This document shows positions 16,351-24,444 of a DNA stretch of 64,000 nucleotides, one piece after another (the first letter of the stretch is position 1; every line of letters starts with the position of its first letter). Under the pieces are notes generated by a model. That model was not told the DNA's origin. It saw only the letters and a program-made list of their open reading frames with translations, and made no database searches. Source of the DNA: an uncultured Eubacteriales bacterium (lineage in GTDB: Bacteria > Bacillota > Clostridia > Oscillospirales > CAG-272); assembly GCA_934432725.1 (NCBI GenBank), contig CAKRZE010000012.1:14044-78043 (forward strand), in the 5' to 3' direction. The position numbers and the translations under genes were made by a program.

Positions 16351-17316
16351 TCAGGAGGACAATGCGGTTCTGATATTTTCTGCGTTCTGACGCATCAGGG
16401 AAAGATAACTGACCCCGTCCTCCAGCTCCTTTTGGGTGACATTGTGGCAGGAGTGAAGCATAAGAAGCCCGGCGCCGGTTTCCTGCGCGATCATTTTTGC
16501 GATTTTCGGGTCGGTCAGCTCCTCATAAAAAATGATTTTGGCACCGCAGTCCCGGGCACGGTCGATCAGACCCGTGATGACGGCTGCGCTCGGCTCCGAA
16601 TCTGCCGCGCAGGAATCAAAGGCGGCATGCCAACGGAAGCCGTATTCCCGGCAGAGATACAGAAATGCGAACCGTCCTCCGAAAATCAGTGGACGCTTTC
16701 CGGCATTTTCGGCAATTCCGCGCAGCTCGGTGTCCAGCGCCTCCAGTTCTGCAAGATATGCATCGGTCCGCTCCCGGTAATACGCCGCGCCCTCCGGATC
16801 GGCGGCAATCATGGCTTCCGAAACGGCGCGGACCATGTGCATGGCGTTTTTCGGGGAGGTCCAGATGTGCGGGTCGGTTTCTTCGTCATGACCATGGTCA
16901 TGGGTGTGGTCATGGCTGTGTTCTTCTCCCTCGCCGGTGTGAAGCAGGGATATGCCCTCGGAAAGATCAACCGCCCGGACGTTCCCGCCCGCGCCCTTCA
17001 GAACCGTTTGCGCCCACGGCTCCATTTGCGGTCCGGTGTACAGAAAGAGATCCGCTTCCGATATGGTGAGAATATCCCGTGCGGAAGGCTCAAAGGAATG
17101 GCTTTCGGTTCCGGCAGGAAGCAGTTTGACGACCTCCGCGCGATCTCCGCCGATTCTTTTTGCAAAATCGTACTGCGGAAAGAGTGTGGCTGCAATCCTC
17201 AGGGGCTTATTGCCGGAAAAACGGCTTTGCTCGGGGGAACAGCCCGTAAGGCCGGCAAAAACGCCGGCGATTGCGGCAAAAAACAGAAGGAAAGAAAGAA
17301 TTCTTGTTCGACACAT
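16351..17316 (-). CDS. Zinc/manganese-type ABC transporter substrate-binding lipoprotein
   Basis: A 321-residue extracellular lipoprotein of the ZnuA/AdcA family that captures metal for import. Signal peptide with lipobox LTGC near residue 26; then LRIAATLFPQYDFAKRIGGD, the family start, and PAGTESHSFEPSARDI containing the first metal His. A His-rich loop (EEHSHDHTHDHGHDEE) is typical of zinc binders, followed by DPHIWTSPKNA with the second His. The start MCRTRIL has GAGG six bases upstream; a start four codons earlier lacks a ribosome site. No ABC ATPase or permease gene is adjacent, so partners must lie elsewhere. A Fur/Zur-type operator precedes it. Confidence 0.85.
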   Translation of the reverse strand: MCRTRILSFLLFFAAIAGVFAGLTGCSPEQSRFSGNKPLRIAATLFPQYDFAKRIGGDRAEVVKLLPAGTESHSFEPSARDILTISEADLFLYTGPQMEPWAQTVLKGAGGNVRAVDLSEGISLLHTGEGEEHSHDHTHDHGHDEETDPHIWTSPKNAMHMVRAVSEAMIAADPEGAAYYRERTDAYLAELEALDTELRGIAENAGKRPLIFGGRFAFLYLCREYGFRWHAAFDSCAADSEPSAAVITGLIDRARDCGAKIIFYEELTDPKIAKMIAQETGAGLLMLHSCHNVTQKELEDGVSYLSLMRQNAENIRTALSS

Positions 17317-17375
17317 AAGGAACCTCATATGGCGCTCAGCCGGGGCGCAGGTCCGGCTGGGAGCCTGTTTTTAAT

Positions 17376-17398
17376 TTGAAAATGATTCTCATATTCAA
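17376..17398 (-). promoter_or_regulatory. Fur/Zur-family operator of the metal-binding lipoprotein gene
   Basis: Near-perfect palindrome: left arm TTGAAAATGA, centre TTC, right arm TCATATTCAA, with a single mismatch between the 10-base arms. The core AATGATTCTCAT is close to the Fur/Zur-family box. It lies about 60 bases before the lipoprotein gene on its upstream side, consistent with metal-dependent repression. Confidence 0.75.
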
Positions 17399-17532
17399 TT
17401 ATAAGCGGTTTTTTGGATTTGTCAAGTGCCGCAATGCGCTTCTGCGGCATGAAAATTCGGCAGAATATCCGGTTTTCTGCCGGTATTTTTATGCGGGGGA
17501 GGAGGACGCGCGGAAAAATAATGAAAAAACCG

Positions 17533-17561
17533 TTGACAAGCCGGGAGTTATCAGGTACAAT
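17533..17561 (+). promoter_or_regulatory. Sigma-A promoter of the DUF1292 gene
   Basis: Perfect -35 TTGACA and -10 TACAAT with 17-base spacing, about 52 bases before the start codon. Confidence 0.75.
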
Positions 17562-17612
17562 GAAGTATATCAAATGTGACGCGGGGACGATGTGCCTCAA
17601 GGAGGATGTCTG

Positions 17613-17915
17613 ATGTCTGAAGAGCTTTTTGACGAAGAGGAGATTTTCACTCTGACGGATGAGGAAGGAAATGAAAATCAGTTTGAGCTGATCGGAAGCC
17701 ATGAGGTGGACGGTGTTACATATCTGGCGCTTGTTCCGATCGGAGATAAGGATGACGAGGAATATGTGATCCTGAAAATGGAACAGGATGAAGACGGCGA
17801 GGATATTCTGGTTACGATTGACGACGATGATGAGTTCGATCGGATCGCGGATATCTTTGACGACGAGCTGTTCGGCGAGGTGGATTACGATGCCGGAAGC
17901 GATTCCGGAAAATAA
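17613..17915 (+). CDS. DUF1292 domain protein (YrzB type)
   Basis: A 100-residue, strongly acidic cytosolic protein. DEEEIFTLTDEEGNENQFEL followed by VDGVTYLALVP and EEYVILKMEQDEDGED is the DUF1292 pattern. Function is unknown; in many Firmicutes it is encoded beside yrrK-type Holliday junction genes, which is not the case here. AAGGAGG lies eight bases before the ATG and a consensus promoter is 50 bases upstream, so it is probably well expressed. Confidence 0.88.
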   Translation: MSEELFDEEEIFTLTDEEGNENQFELIGSHEVDGVTYLALVPIGDKDDEEYVILKMEQDEDGEDILVTIDDDDEFDRIADIFDDELFGEVDYDAGSDSGK

Positions 17916-18007
17916 ACCGGCTTTTGTCCGGCTGCCGGTATAAACCGGCGGGTCTTTGCATATGTTATGAATGCCGGCATGCGGTCATGCATGCGGCGGC
18001 AAAAAAA

Positions 18008-18185
18008 TATTCCTGCTTAGTTCGTGATAGGTTGCACAATAAACCTACAAGAGATGAATGGAGCCCGGTCTTCCGGCACGGGATGCAGACCTCCTTTTAC
18101 GCCCTGCTTATGTCACGGCGGAACAAGACGTTGGGAGCACAAACTGACGGAGAGGGCACCTACCTGCCATGCGCGGGTTTCTTTT
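18008..18185 (+). ncRNA. ssrS: Structured RNA candidate, 6S-like
   Basis: This 178-base stretch between two genes has no open frame and can form nested stems: closing CCTGC (18012) with GCGGG (18172), TAGGT with ACCTA, an inner GGAG...CTCC arm around 18059-18093, and CGCC...GGCG (18110-18120). The 3' segment GAGGGCACCTACCTG recalls the CACC end region of 6S RNAs, and a T-run follows (TTTCTTTTT). Length fits 6S RNA, the RNA polymerase regulator. No promoter was recognised. Assignment is by resemblance only; another structured RNA is possible. Confidence 0.35.
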
Positions 18186-18238
18186 TGCGGCTTACACGGC
18201 TCGGTGGGGTATTTTTGTTTTGCGGAAAAGAGGGGCTT

Positions 18239-19522
18239 ATGGAAAAGACATGCAGTCTTCCGCTGTCCCGCGGCGCGGAGGAGGGGATCCGGAGGCTGGA
18301 GGCTGCCGGCTTTGCGGCATATGCCGTCGGAGGCTGCGTCAGGGATGCCCTCCTCGGAAAACAGCCGCATGATTTTGATCTCTGCACCGCCGCAGAGCCC
18401 CGGGCGATCTGCGGGGTGTTTGAGGGAGAGCGGCTTTTCACTGCCGGACTCCGGCACGGAACGGTCGGGGTGATTCTTGGGGGAGAGGCGTTGGAAATCA
18501 CCTCCTTCCGGGCGGACGGCGGGTATTCGGACGGGCGTCACCCCGACAGCGTCCGGTTTACCGATCGGCTGGAGGAGGACCTCGGACGGCGCGATTTTAC
18601 CGTGAATGCGATGGCATATCATCCGGAGCGGGGACTGGTCGATCTGTTCGGCGGGCAGAGGGATCTTTCCGAAGGGGTGATCCGATGCGTGGGAGAGCCG
18701 GAGGTGCGCTTTTCCGAGGATGCGCTGCGCATTCTGCGTGCACTGCGCTTTTCGGCAGCGCTGGGCTTCCGGATTGAAACGGAAACGGAGGCAGCTCTTT
18801 TCCGCGAGGCGCACCGCCTTTCCGCAGTTGCACCGGAGCGCATACGGGAAGAGGTGTGCGGGCTTTTGCGCGGCAGGAGCGCGTCTGCGGCTGTGGAGCG
18901 CTATGCTTCCGTGCTGTCGGTTCTGTTTCCGGAGCTTGGGGATACGCTTTGCACGGAGACGGGGCACAGGGCGCTCTGCGTGCTTGAAAGCGCCGCCTGT
19001 CCGGAGCGCGTGCGGCTTGCTTATTTTGTACTTCTTGCCGCAGGGGGAGATGCGGGACGGGTGCCCGCGCTTGCGCGCAGACTCAGGCTGCCGGAAAAGA
19101 CGGTGTCGGAGCTTTCGGTGCTGGTATCCGCCGGAAGCGTTCCGTGCTCTCTTCCGGAGCTGCGGTGGTTTTTACACGTCCATGGCGGCGGGGACGGAAT
19201 CCTTGCCTTGACGGAGGAGCTGCTTTGTGCAGAGGAGGCTCTGGGCGGGGAGGTTTCGGGAGGACGTCAGATGCTTGCGCGGATCAGGCAGGAAAAGCTC
19301 TGCTTTGAACGGAACGGCACATACGGGCTTGCGCTTGACGGCTCGGACCTGATCCGGGCGGGATTTGCACCTGGGCGCGGAATCGGGCGGATACTTGACG
19401 GGCTGCTTAGGCAGGTGACGGAGGAAAAGCTTCCAAACGAGAGGGATGCGCTTCTTGCCGCAGCGATCGGTATGGAGAAATCACACCCGCCGCGGCTGAC
19501 GGACAGGGACGCCGGTTTTTGA
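18239..19522 (+). CDS. cca: CCA-adding tRNA nucleotidyltransferase
   Basis: Builds or repairs the 3' CCA end of tRNAs in the cytosol; class II polymerase-beta fold, 427 residues. Signature motifs: AYAVGGCVRDALLGKQPHDFDLCTAA (the catalytic DxD is DFDLC, residues about 43-47), RHGTVGVIL, EITSFRADGGYSDGRHP, the EEDLGRRDFTVNAMAYHPE motif and DALRILRALRFSAALGF. The C-terminal HD-like region is degenerate. The start MEKTCSLP has GAGGGG before it; a long upstream open frame crosses the structured RNA region and is rejected. Confidence 0.92.
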   Translation: MEKTCSLPLSRGAEEGIRRLEAAGFAAYAVGGCVRDALLGKQPHDFDLCTAAEPRAICGVFEGERLFTAGLRHGTVGVILGGEALEITSFRADGGYSDGRHPDSVRFTDRLEEDLGRRDFTVNAMAYHPERGLVDLFGGQRDLSEGVIRCVGEPEVRFSEDALRILRALRFSAALGFRIETETEAALFREAHRLSAVAPERIREEVCGLLRGRSASAAVERYASVLSVLFPELGDTLCTETGHRALCVLESAACPERVRLAYFVLLAAGGDAGRVPALARRLRLPEKTVSELSVLVSAGSVPCSLPELRWFLHVHGGGDGILALTEELLCAEEALGGEVSGGRQMLARIRQEKLCFERNGTYGLALDGSDLIRAGFAPGRGIGRILDGLLRQVTEEKLPNERDALLAAAIGMEKSHPPRLTDRDAGF

Positions 19523-19772
19523 TGCGAAAACGGCTCGGCGGCTGTTTTCGGGGGCTGGAGAGGAATGCTCCCGGTTTTTTCGGAGGCTTCGGCGCTATAC
19601 TGCGCGCACGGAGTCTCCTTTTTTGACGGAGAAGGACGGTGCGGTTGGTTTTTACACCGGGAGCCGGCACAAAAAGCCGTACATCCTGCTGCCGGCTTTC
19701 CGCCGGCACGGCAGACCTCCCTCCGCAGGAGAGAAATGCCTGAGCCGAACGGGAAAGTTTACGGTTCTGCGC

Positions 19773-19801
19773 TTGCAATTTCAGGGGGCGTGTGCTATAA
19801 T
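19773..19801 (+). promoter_or_regulatory. Sigma-A promoter upstream of the stalk-domain gene
   Basis: TTGCAA and consensus TATAAT with 17-base spacing, about 104 bases before the start at 19905. The rest of the 382-base gap (19523-19904) holds no recognisable gene. Confidence 0.7.
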
Positions 19802-19904
19802 AAACAAAATCAGCAGTTCCCGGCGCCGTATATCCGACGGCGGGAAAAAGCAGTGCCGGCAGCGGATGGCTTGCCGAATGACGCGGGGAAGGAGGGCTTG
19901 AGGC

Positions 19905-21662
19905 ATGGAACGGCATGAATACGGTGCAGCCGGATACCGCGGCACGGAGCAGGCAGCTGCACCCCGCGCGGGAGAATCCGGCGGGACGCGCGGCTCATAT
20001 GTGCGCATCGGGAGTGTCGGAGGGGAGCAGCCGGGGCGTCCCGGGCAGAAAAAGGCGGCGGAAGCCAACGTCCGGGTTCGCACAGATGCTCCTGCCGGGG
20101 ACCGCAGCAGAGCGCCATACGGTGCGGGAGCGTCCCCGAGGCAGCCCCGGTCCTCCGGACGTGCGAACGGTCCGCAGTCCCTTGGCGCAGCCTCTGCCCG
20201 GAGCGTGGGAGAAGCATCATACGGCGCGAAAGATGTCCCGGGACGGGCACAGCCCTCCGGACGTGCGAACGGTCCGCAGTCCCTTGGCGCAGCCTCTGCC
20301 CGGAGCGTGGGAGAAGCATCATACGGCGCGAAAGATGTCCCGGGACGGGCACAGCCCTCCGGACGTGCGAACGGTCCGCAGTCCCTTGGTACAGCCTCTG
20401 CCCGGAGCGTGGGAAAAGCGTCATACGGCGCGAAGGCGTCCCCAAGACAGCCCTCGCCTTCCAGACGCGCCGGGGCAGAGCTTCGCACAGGTGCTCCCTC
20501 CGGAGGAGGGGGCACGCAGCCTGCAAAGCGCTCCGCCCGGGGAGCGGACCGGAAATATTCCGGGACCGGTGCGCCTCGGCACAGACCCGGAACGGACGGA
20601 GCCGACCGTAGGCTGACCGGAGCGGCGCCTCAGATGCGCAGAGGAGAGGCTTCGGGGCGGTGCGCAGATTCTGCGGGCAGAGGAGCGCAAAGCTGGACAC
20701 AGGTGCGGGGAGAAGCCGGGGGCTATGTGCCTCCGCAATGGAAGGACGGCTCGCGTCACTATACCGTGCCGCCGGGAGAACGCAGGGTCTTGCCGCACAC
20801 CTCCTCGGAGGCGCTGAAGCGGCAGAATCCCTCCAATCGGCGGGAGCAGAACCGGATCGATCACCGGCAGAACACCGAGCAGATGCGGCGGAGAAACCGC
20901 AGGGTGCGTTTCCGCGTGGTGCGGAAGGAACGGATCTCCGTTCGGAGGATTTTCCGGATCGGTATGCTGACCGTTCTGGTGTACGCACTGATGATGGGCG
21001 GGGCGCTTGCACTTTTGGCTGGGAACCTGATCCGGCATGCGGCAGGCGGAGACGGTACGGTGGTTTTGCAGATGGGGGAAAACAGCGATGAAAACCGGGT
21101 GAGACGGACTTTGACGTACAGCGCACTGTTTCCGAACGGGGAAATGTATCTGAATATGACGGATATCGCGGTGGCATGCGGTCTGACCACAACGGGGGAC
21201 ATGGTGCAGATCCGGTATCTGACAAGAGCGGAGGGGCAGGATGTGATCCGGCTGGAGGCTGGGTCCTCCTCTGCGTATATCAATGGGGAGTACGTTCCTC
21301 TGACCGGACCGGTCGTGGTGAGAAACGAGACGGTGTATCTGCCGGCATCGTTCATCCTGCTCTATACGGAGGGGCTGACGGTGGATTACAACGCAAAGCG
21401 CGGAAAGATCACGGTGACCCGCAACGGGACGCCGGAGCTTTCCGGAAGCATGCGGTATGATCCTCTGACGATCCGTATGAAGGCGCCGTCGCCCTCCGCG
21501 TGGATCGATTGGGATATGCTTGCGCCGGAGATCCGTCTGATTATTGAGGGTAAGACTCCGGAAACTCCGGAAACCCCGGAAATCCCGGAAACTCCGGAGA
21601 CTCCGGAGACTCCGGAAACTCCGGAAACTCCGGAAACTCCGGAGACTTCCGAAACACCGTAG
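19905..21662 (+). CDS. Membrane protein with repetitive cytosolic region and extracellular stalk-type domain
   Basis: A 585-residue protein. Residues 1-330 are disordered and rich in Gly, Arg, Ala and Ser and contain three 34-residue repeats (units begin SGRANGPQSLGAASARSVGE). A single membrane segment lies near 350-375 (MLTVLVYALMMGGALALLAG). The outer part (about 390-540) follows a copper-amine-oxidase N-terminal / stalk pattern: FPNGEMYLNMTDIAVACGL, SAYINGEYVPLTGPVVVRNETVYLPASFIL, DYNAKRGKITVTRNG. A C-terminal Pro-Glu-Thr repeat ends the protein. AAGGAGGG precedes the ATG. Operon with the M15 peptidase gene 100 bp downstream suggests a cell-wall role. Confidence 0.7.
   Translation: MERHEYGAAGYRGTEQAAAPRAGESGGTRGSYVRIGSVGGEQPGRPGQKKAAEANVRVRTDAPAGDRSRAPYGAGASPRQPRSSGRANGPQSLGAASARSVGEASYGAKDVPGRAQPSGRANGPQSLGAASARSVGEASYGAKDVPGRAQPSGRANGPQSLGTASARSVGKASYGAKASPRQPSPSRRAGAELRTGAPSGGGGTQPAKRSARGADRKYSGTGAPRHRPGTDGADRRLTGAAPQMRRGEASGRCADSAGRGAQSWTQVRGEAGGYVPPQWKDGSRHYTVPPGERRVLPHTSSEALKRQNPSNRREQNRIDHRQNTEQMRRRNRRVRFRVVRKERISVRRIFRIGMLTVLVYALMMGGALALLAGNLIRHAAGGDGTVVLQMGENSDENRVRRTLTYSALFPNGEMYLNMTDIAVACGLTTTGDMVQIRYLTRAEGQDVIRLEAGSSSAYINGEYVPLTGPVVVRNETVYLPASFILLYTEGLTVDYNAKRGKITVTRNGTPELSGSMRYDPLTIRMKAPSPSAWIDWDMLAPEIRLIIEGKTPETPETPEIPETPETPETPETPETPETPETSETP
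20152..20457 (+). repeat. Three tandem 102-bp coding repeats
   Basis: Units start at 20152, 20254 and 20356 with CCTCCGGACGTGCGAACGG. The first two differ hardly at all and the third has diverged. A partial unit precedes them near 20107. Near-identity at DNA level implies recent expansion; length variation between strains is likely. Confidence 0.85.
21555..21660 (+). repeat. Nine-base tandem repeat encoding Thr-Pro-Glu
   Basis: About a dozen copies of a 9-bp unit close to ACTCCGGAA encode the Pro-Glu-Thr tail of the preceding gene up to its stop codon. Such tails act as flexible wall-spanning spacers. Confidence 0.85.
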
Positions 21663-21763
21663 CCTCCGGTGCCGGAAACCCGGGGGCGGATGTGCTTTCC
21701 GGGAATGCCGGGCGAATTCCATGAGAAAGGGAGCCCTCGCGCTGCGGGGCTGAGGTTGCGTTT

Positions 21764-22819
21764 ATGAATAACAGAAGACCCGAGCCGGGAGGAAGAAACC
21801 GCAGGGACGGCGGCAGATATGTCAGAAATCCGCGTGCCGCAGTCGCCGGAAAGCGGAAAAGACGGCGGCAGCACCGCCGCAGGATCGCATTGCTTGCCGC
21901 TGCCGCAGCGCTGCTTGTGCTTCTGATCGGAATCCTTGTCTGGGAGATCGCCCTGATCCGGCGCACGGAGCGTCCGGACAGTCAGAGCGGAACCGGAACG
22001 GCAGGCAGCGATGCCGCTTTGACCGGAACCGATTCCCGCGCAGCCGGGGAGCCGAATGCCGGAACGGAGCCTGAAACCTCACCCAGAACCGCAGCCCCGC
22101 CGGACACGGCGGAAACAGAGGTCCCTCAGGTGAGCTTTTCGCAGGATCTTTCCGCGTATGAAGAGTATATGAATCCCAAAGGCGCGAACCGGGACGCGTT
22201 TCTGACGCTTGTCAACGGAAGGCATCCGCTCGGCGCCTCCGATATCCCGTCAGATCTTATTGAGGTGAAGGCGACGCGGAAGGACGGCAGAAATCCGCAG
22301 CAGCTCAGGCTTTACGCCGCGAAGTCGTTGGAGGCACTGTTTCTGGAGGCGGAATCCGCCGGCATGGTGAACCTGTCCACGGGCTATGCGCTTTCCGTGA
22401 CCAGTGCATACCGCTCCTACAGCTATCAGGAGTATCTTTTCAATAGCTATGTGGAAAGCACGATGGCAAACGATCCGTCTCTGACCAGAGAGCAGGCAGA
22501 GGCGAAGGTTCTGACCTACTCCTGCCGCGCCGGAACCAGTGAGCATCAGAGCGGACTGTGCTGTGATATGCACAATCAGGCTGCGGCAAGCTCCTCCAAG
22601 GCATATGTATTCGCGCAGACTCCGGAGGGAATCTGGCTGACCGAAAACTGCTGGAAATTCGGATTTGTGCTCCGGTTTCCCGCCGATAAGCAGGAGCAGA
22701 CCGGAATCACCTATGAATCGTGGCATTTCCGGTATGTGGGAAGATACCATGCCTACCGCATGACACAGCTCAACATGTGTCTGGAGGAATACGCCGAATA
22801 TCTGGCGCAGGGGAACTGA
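21764..22819 (+). CDS. M15 family D-Ala-D-Ala carboxypeptidase (VanY-like)
   Basis: A 351-residue type II membrane protein: a basic N-terminus, one membrane helix (about residues 40-62), a Thr/Pro/Glu linker to about 115, and an extracellular M15 peptidase domain that trims peptidoglycan stem peptides. Zinc ligands are in SEHQSGLCCDMHN (HxxGxxxD) and ESWHFRYVG; SAYRSYSYQEYLF is the usual upstream motif. The family alanine in the first motif is Cys here. RBS is weak. Likely co-transcribed with the upstream stalk-domain gene. Confidence 0.88.
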   Translation: MNNRRPEPGGRNRRDGGRYVRNPRAAVAGKRKRRRQHRRRIALLAAAAALLVLLIGILVWEIALIRRTERPDSQSGTGTAGSDAALTGTDSRAAGEPNAGTEPETSPRTAAPPDTAETEVPQVSFSQDLSAYEEYMNPKGANRDAFLTLVNGRHPLGASDIPSDLIEVKATRKDGRNPQQLRLYAAKSLEALFLEAESAGMVNLSTGYALSVTSAYRSYSYQEYLFNSYVESTMANDPSLTREQAEAKVLTYSCRAGTSEHQSGLCCDMHNQAAASSSKAYVFAQTPEGIWLTENCWKFGFVLRFPADKQEQTGITYESWHFRYVGRYHAYRMTQLNMCLEEYAEYLAQGN

Positions 22820-23017
22820 AGCCGGCAGGAAAGTCGCTCTGCCGGGTGCCGGACGGGAGTATGCCCCGGAGGGGCGTGCGATGCACAGCAGACCGCACCG
22901 TGCGTGCTGCCTTCTTCCTCCGGAGGGCGCCGTCTGGTGCAATCTATTCCCGCAGGCATTTGCCGGAGCTTCCCGGAGCACCGCATGCGTCCCGCCGTAA
23001 ATATCAAAGTTAATAAA

Positions 23018-23360
23018 ACCCCGCCAGCCGCTCCGGAATGACCGGGATGACAGGCGGGGTCTTTTGTAGACGGCTTTTTTGCGGTGCGGACAGAGGCGGA
23101 GGTGCGGTGCCTCTGCGCGGGTGTCTGCCGCAAATGCCGAAACCCCAAAAAGCCCGTCAGCTGCTCCGGATATGATGGAGCGGCAGACGGACTTCTTTTG
23201 CAAAGGGGTATTTTTGCGGTGCGGACAAAAGCGGAGGTGCGGTGCCTCTGCGCGGGTGTCTGCCGCAAATGCCGAAACCCCCAAAAGCCCGCCAGCCGCT
23301 CCGGATATGATGGAGCGGCAGACGGACTTTTTTGCGAACGGAATATTCTTGCCGTGGGGG
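23018..23360. repeat. Tandem 135-bp intergenic repeats with hairpins
   Basis: The unit starting GCGGTGCGGACA occurs at 23081 and 23216, exactly 135 bp apart; a degenerate third start (GCCGTGGGGGCAGAGG) is at 23351, again in phase. Each unit holds an imperfect hairpin (GCCGCTCC ... GGAGCGGC) followed by GACGGACTTTTTT. A partial unit with the hairpin only lies at 23018-23080. The array lies between convergent genes and could terminate transcription from both sides. Confidence 0.8.
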
Positions 23361-23403
23361 CAGAGGAGGAGCTGAGGCTTTATGCCGTGCCGGATGCTTC
23401 CGG

Positions 23404-24372
23404 TTATGCCCAGCTCATGGTGCCGGGCTTCGGCTCTCGGATCATGGACTCCTTCAGGAAGGCAACCGCCTTTTCCAGCCCCTCGTCCACGGACATCAGA
23501 CTGTCCTCATGCTCAATGGAGAGCACCCGGTCATAGCCGACCAGACGGAGGTTGCTGATCAGATCGCGCCAATAGGACAGACCGTTTCCGTAGCCCACGG
23601 TGCGGAATACCCAGCTCCGGTGGATTTCATCGCTGTAATGCTTGGTGTCCAGCACGCCGAATTTTGCGGTGTTGTACGGATCGACCTTTGTATCCTTTGC
23701 ATGAACGTGATAAATGGAGTCTCCCAAAGCCCGGATTGCCGCAACGGGGTCGATGCCCTGCCAGATCAGATGGGAAGGGTCAAAGTTGGCGCCGATCGTG
23801 TCGCCTACAGCCTGTCTCAGCTTCAGGAGCGTTTCCGGGTTGTAGACGCAGAAGCCGGGATGCATCTCCAGCGCAATTCTCGTCACGTGGTGCTCATTTG
23901 CAAAGGCAGCGGCGTTCTTCCAATACGGGATCAGGACCTCGTTCCACTGCCAGTCAAGAACGGCGCGGTAGTCATCGGGCCATGCGCAGGTGACCCAGTT
24001 CGGGTATTTGGAGTTTTCGCTGTCGCCGGGGCAGCCGGAGAAGGTGACGACCGTATCGATTCCGAGCCGCTCTGCCAGAAGCACCGTGTTGCGGAAGTCC
24101 CGGTCATAGGCTTTGGCGGTGTTTTTGTCGGGGTGAACCGGATTTCCGTGTGTGGAAAGCGCACAGAGCTCCACATCGTGCTTTCGGAAGGATTCCTGAA
24201 ATTTCCGGAATTTGTCCAGGTTTCCGAGAAGAACCTCGGGATCGCAGTGCGCCTTTCCGGGATATCCGCCCGATCCGATCTCGGCGGCTTCGACTCCGAG
24301 CTCATGCAGGCGCTTCAGTGCAGCGTCCAGGCTTCTGTCGGCATACAGATTTGCAAGTACACTCAGTTTCAT
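23404..24372 (-). CDS. Sugar phosphate isomerase/epimerase (xylose isomerase-like TIM barrel)
   Basis: A 322-residue protein with the AP endonuclease 2 / IolE-like fold. MKLSVLANLYADRSLDAALKRL is a typical start; metal-binding positions are suggested by IALEMHPGF (Glu), GANFDPSHLIWQG (Asp, His), YHVHAKDTKV (His) and LSIEHED (Glu). Substrate is unknown; relatives act on keto sugars and inositol derivatives. An upstream in-frame extension of 13 codons has no clear advantage. It follows a methyltransferase gene by 72 bp on the same strand and probably shares its transcript. Confidence 0.85.
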   Translation of the reverse strand: MKLSVLANLYADRSLDAALKRLHELGVEAAEIGSGGYPGKAHCDPEVLLGNLDKFRKFQESFRKHDVELCALSTHGNPVHPDKNTAKAYDRDFRNTVLLAERLGIDTVVTFSGCPGDSENSKYPNWVTCAWPDDYRAVLDWQWNEVLIPYWKNAAAFANEHHVTRIALEMHPGFCVYNPETLLKLRQAVGDTIGANFDPSHLIWQGIDPVAAIRALGDSIYHVHAKDTKVDPYNTAKFGVLDTKHYSDEIHRSWVFRTVGYGNGLSYWRDLISNLRLVGYDRVLSIEHEDSLMSVDEGLEKAVAFLKESMIREPKPGTMSWA

Positions 24373-24444
24373 TGGAATTACCGGTCCGCCGGCTTCTTTG
24401 CGGCGGAACATCCTTTCTTCGGAGGTTTGATTGTAAGGCGTGCG

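Noticed and set aside
23018..23360. CRISPR array
   Set aside because: Units are 135 bp, contiguous and without variable spacers; these are tandem duplications.
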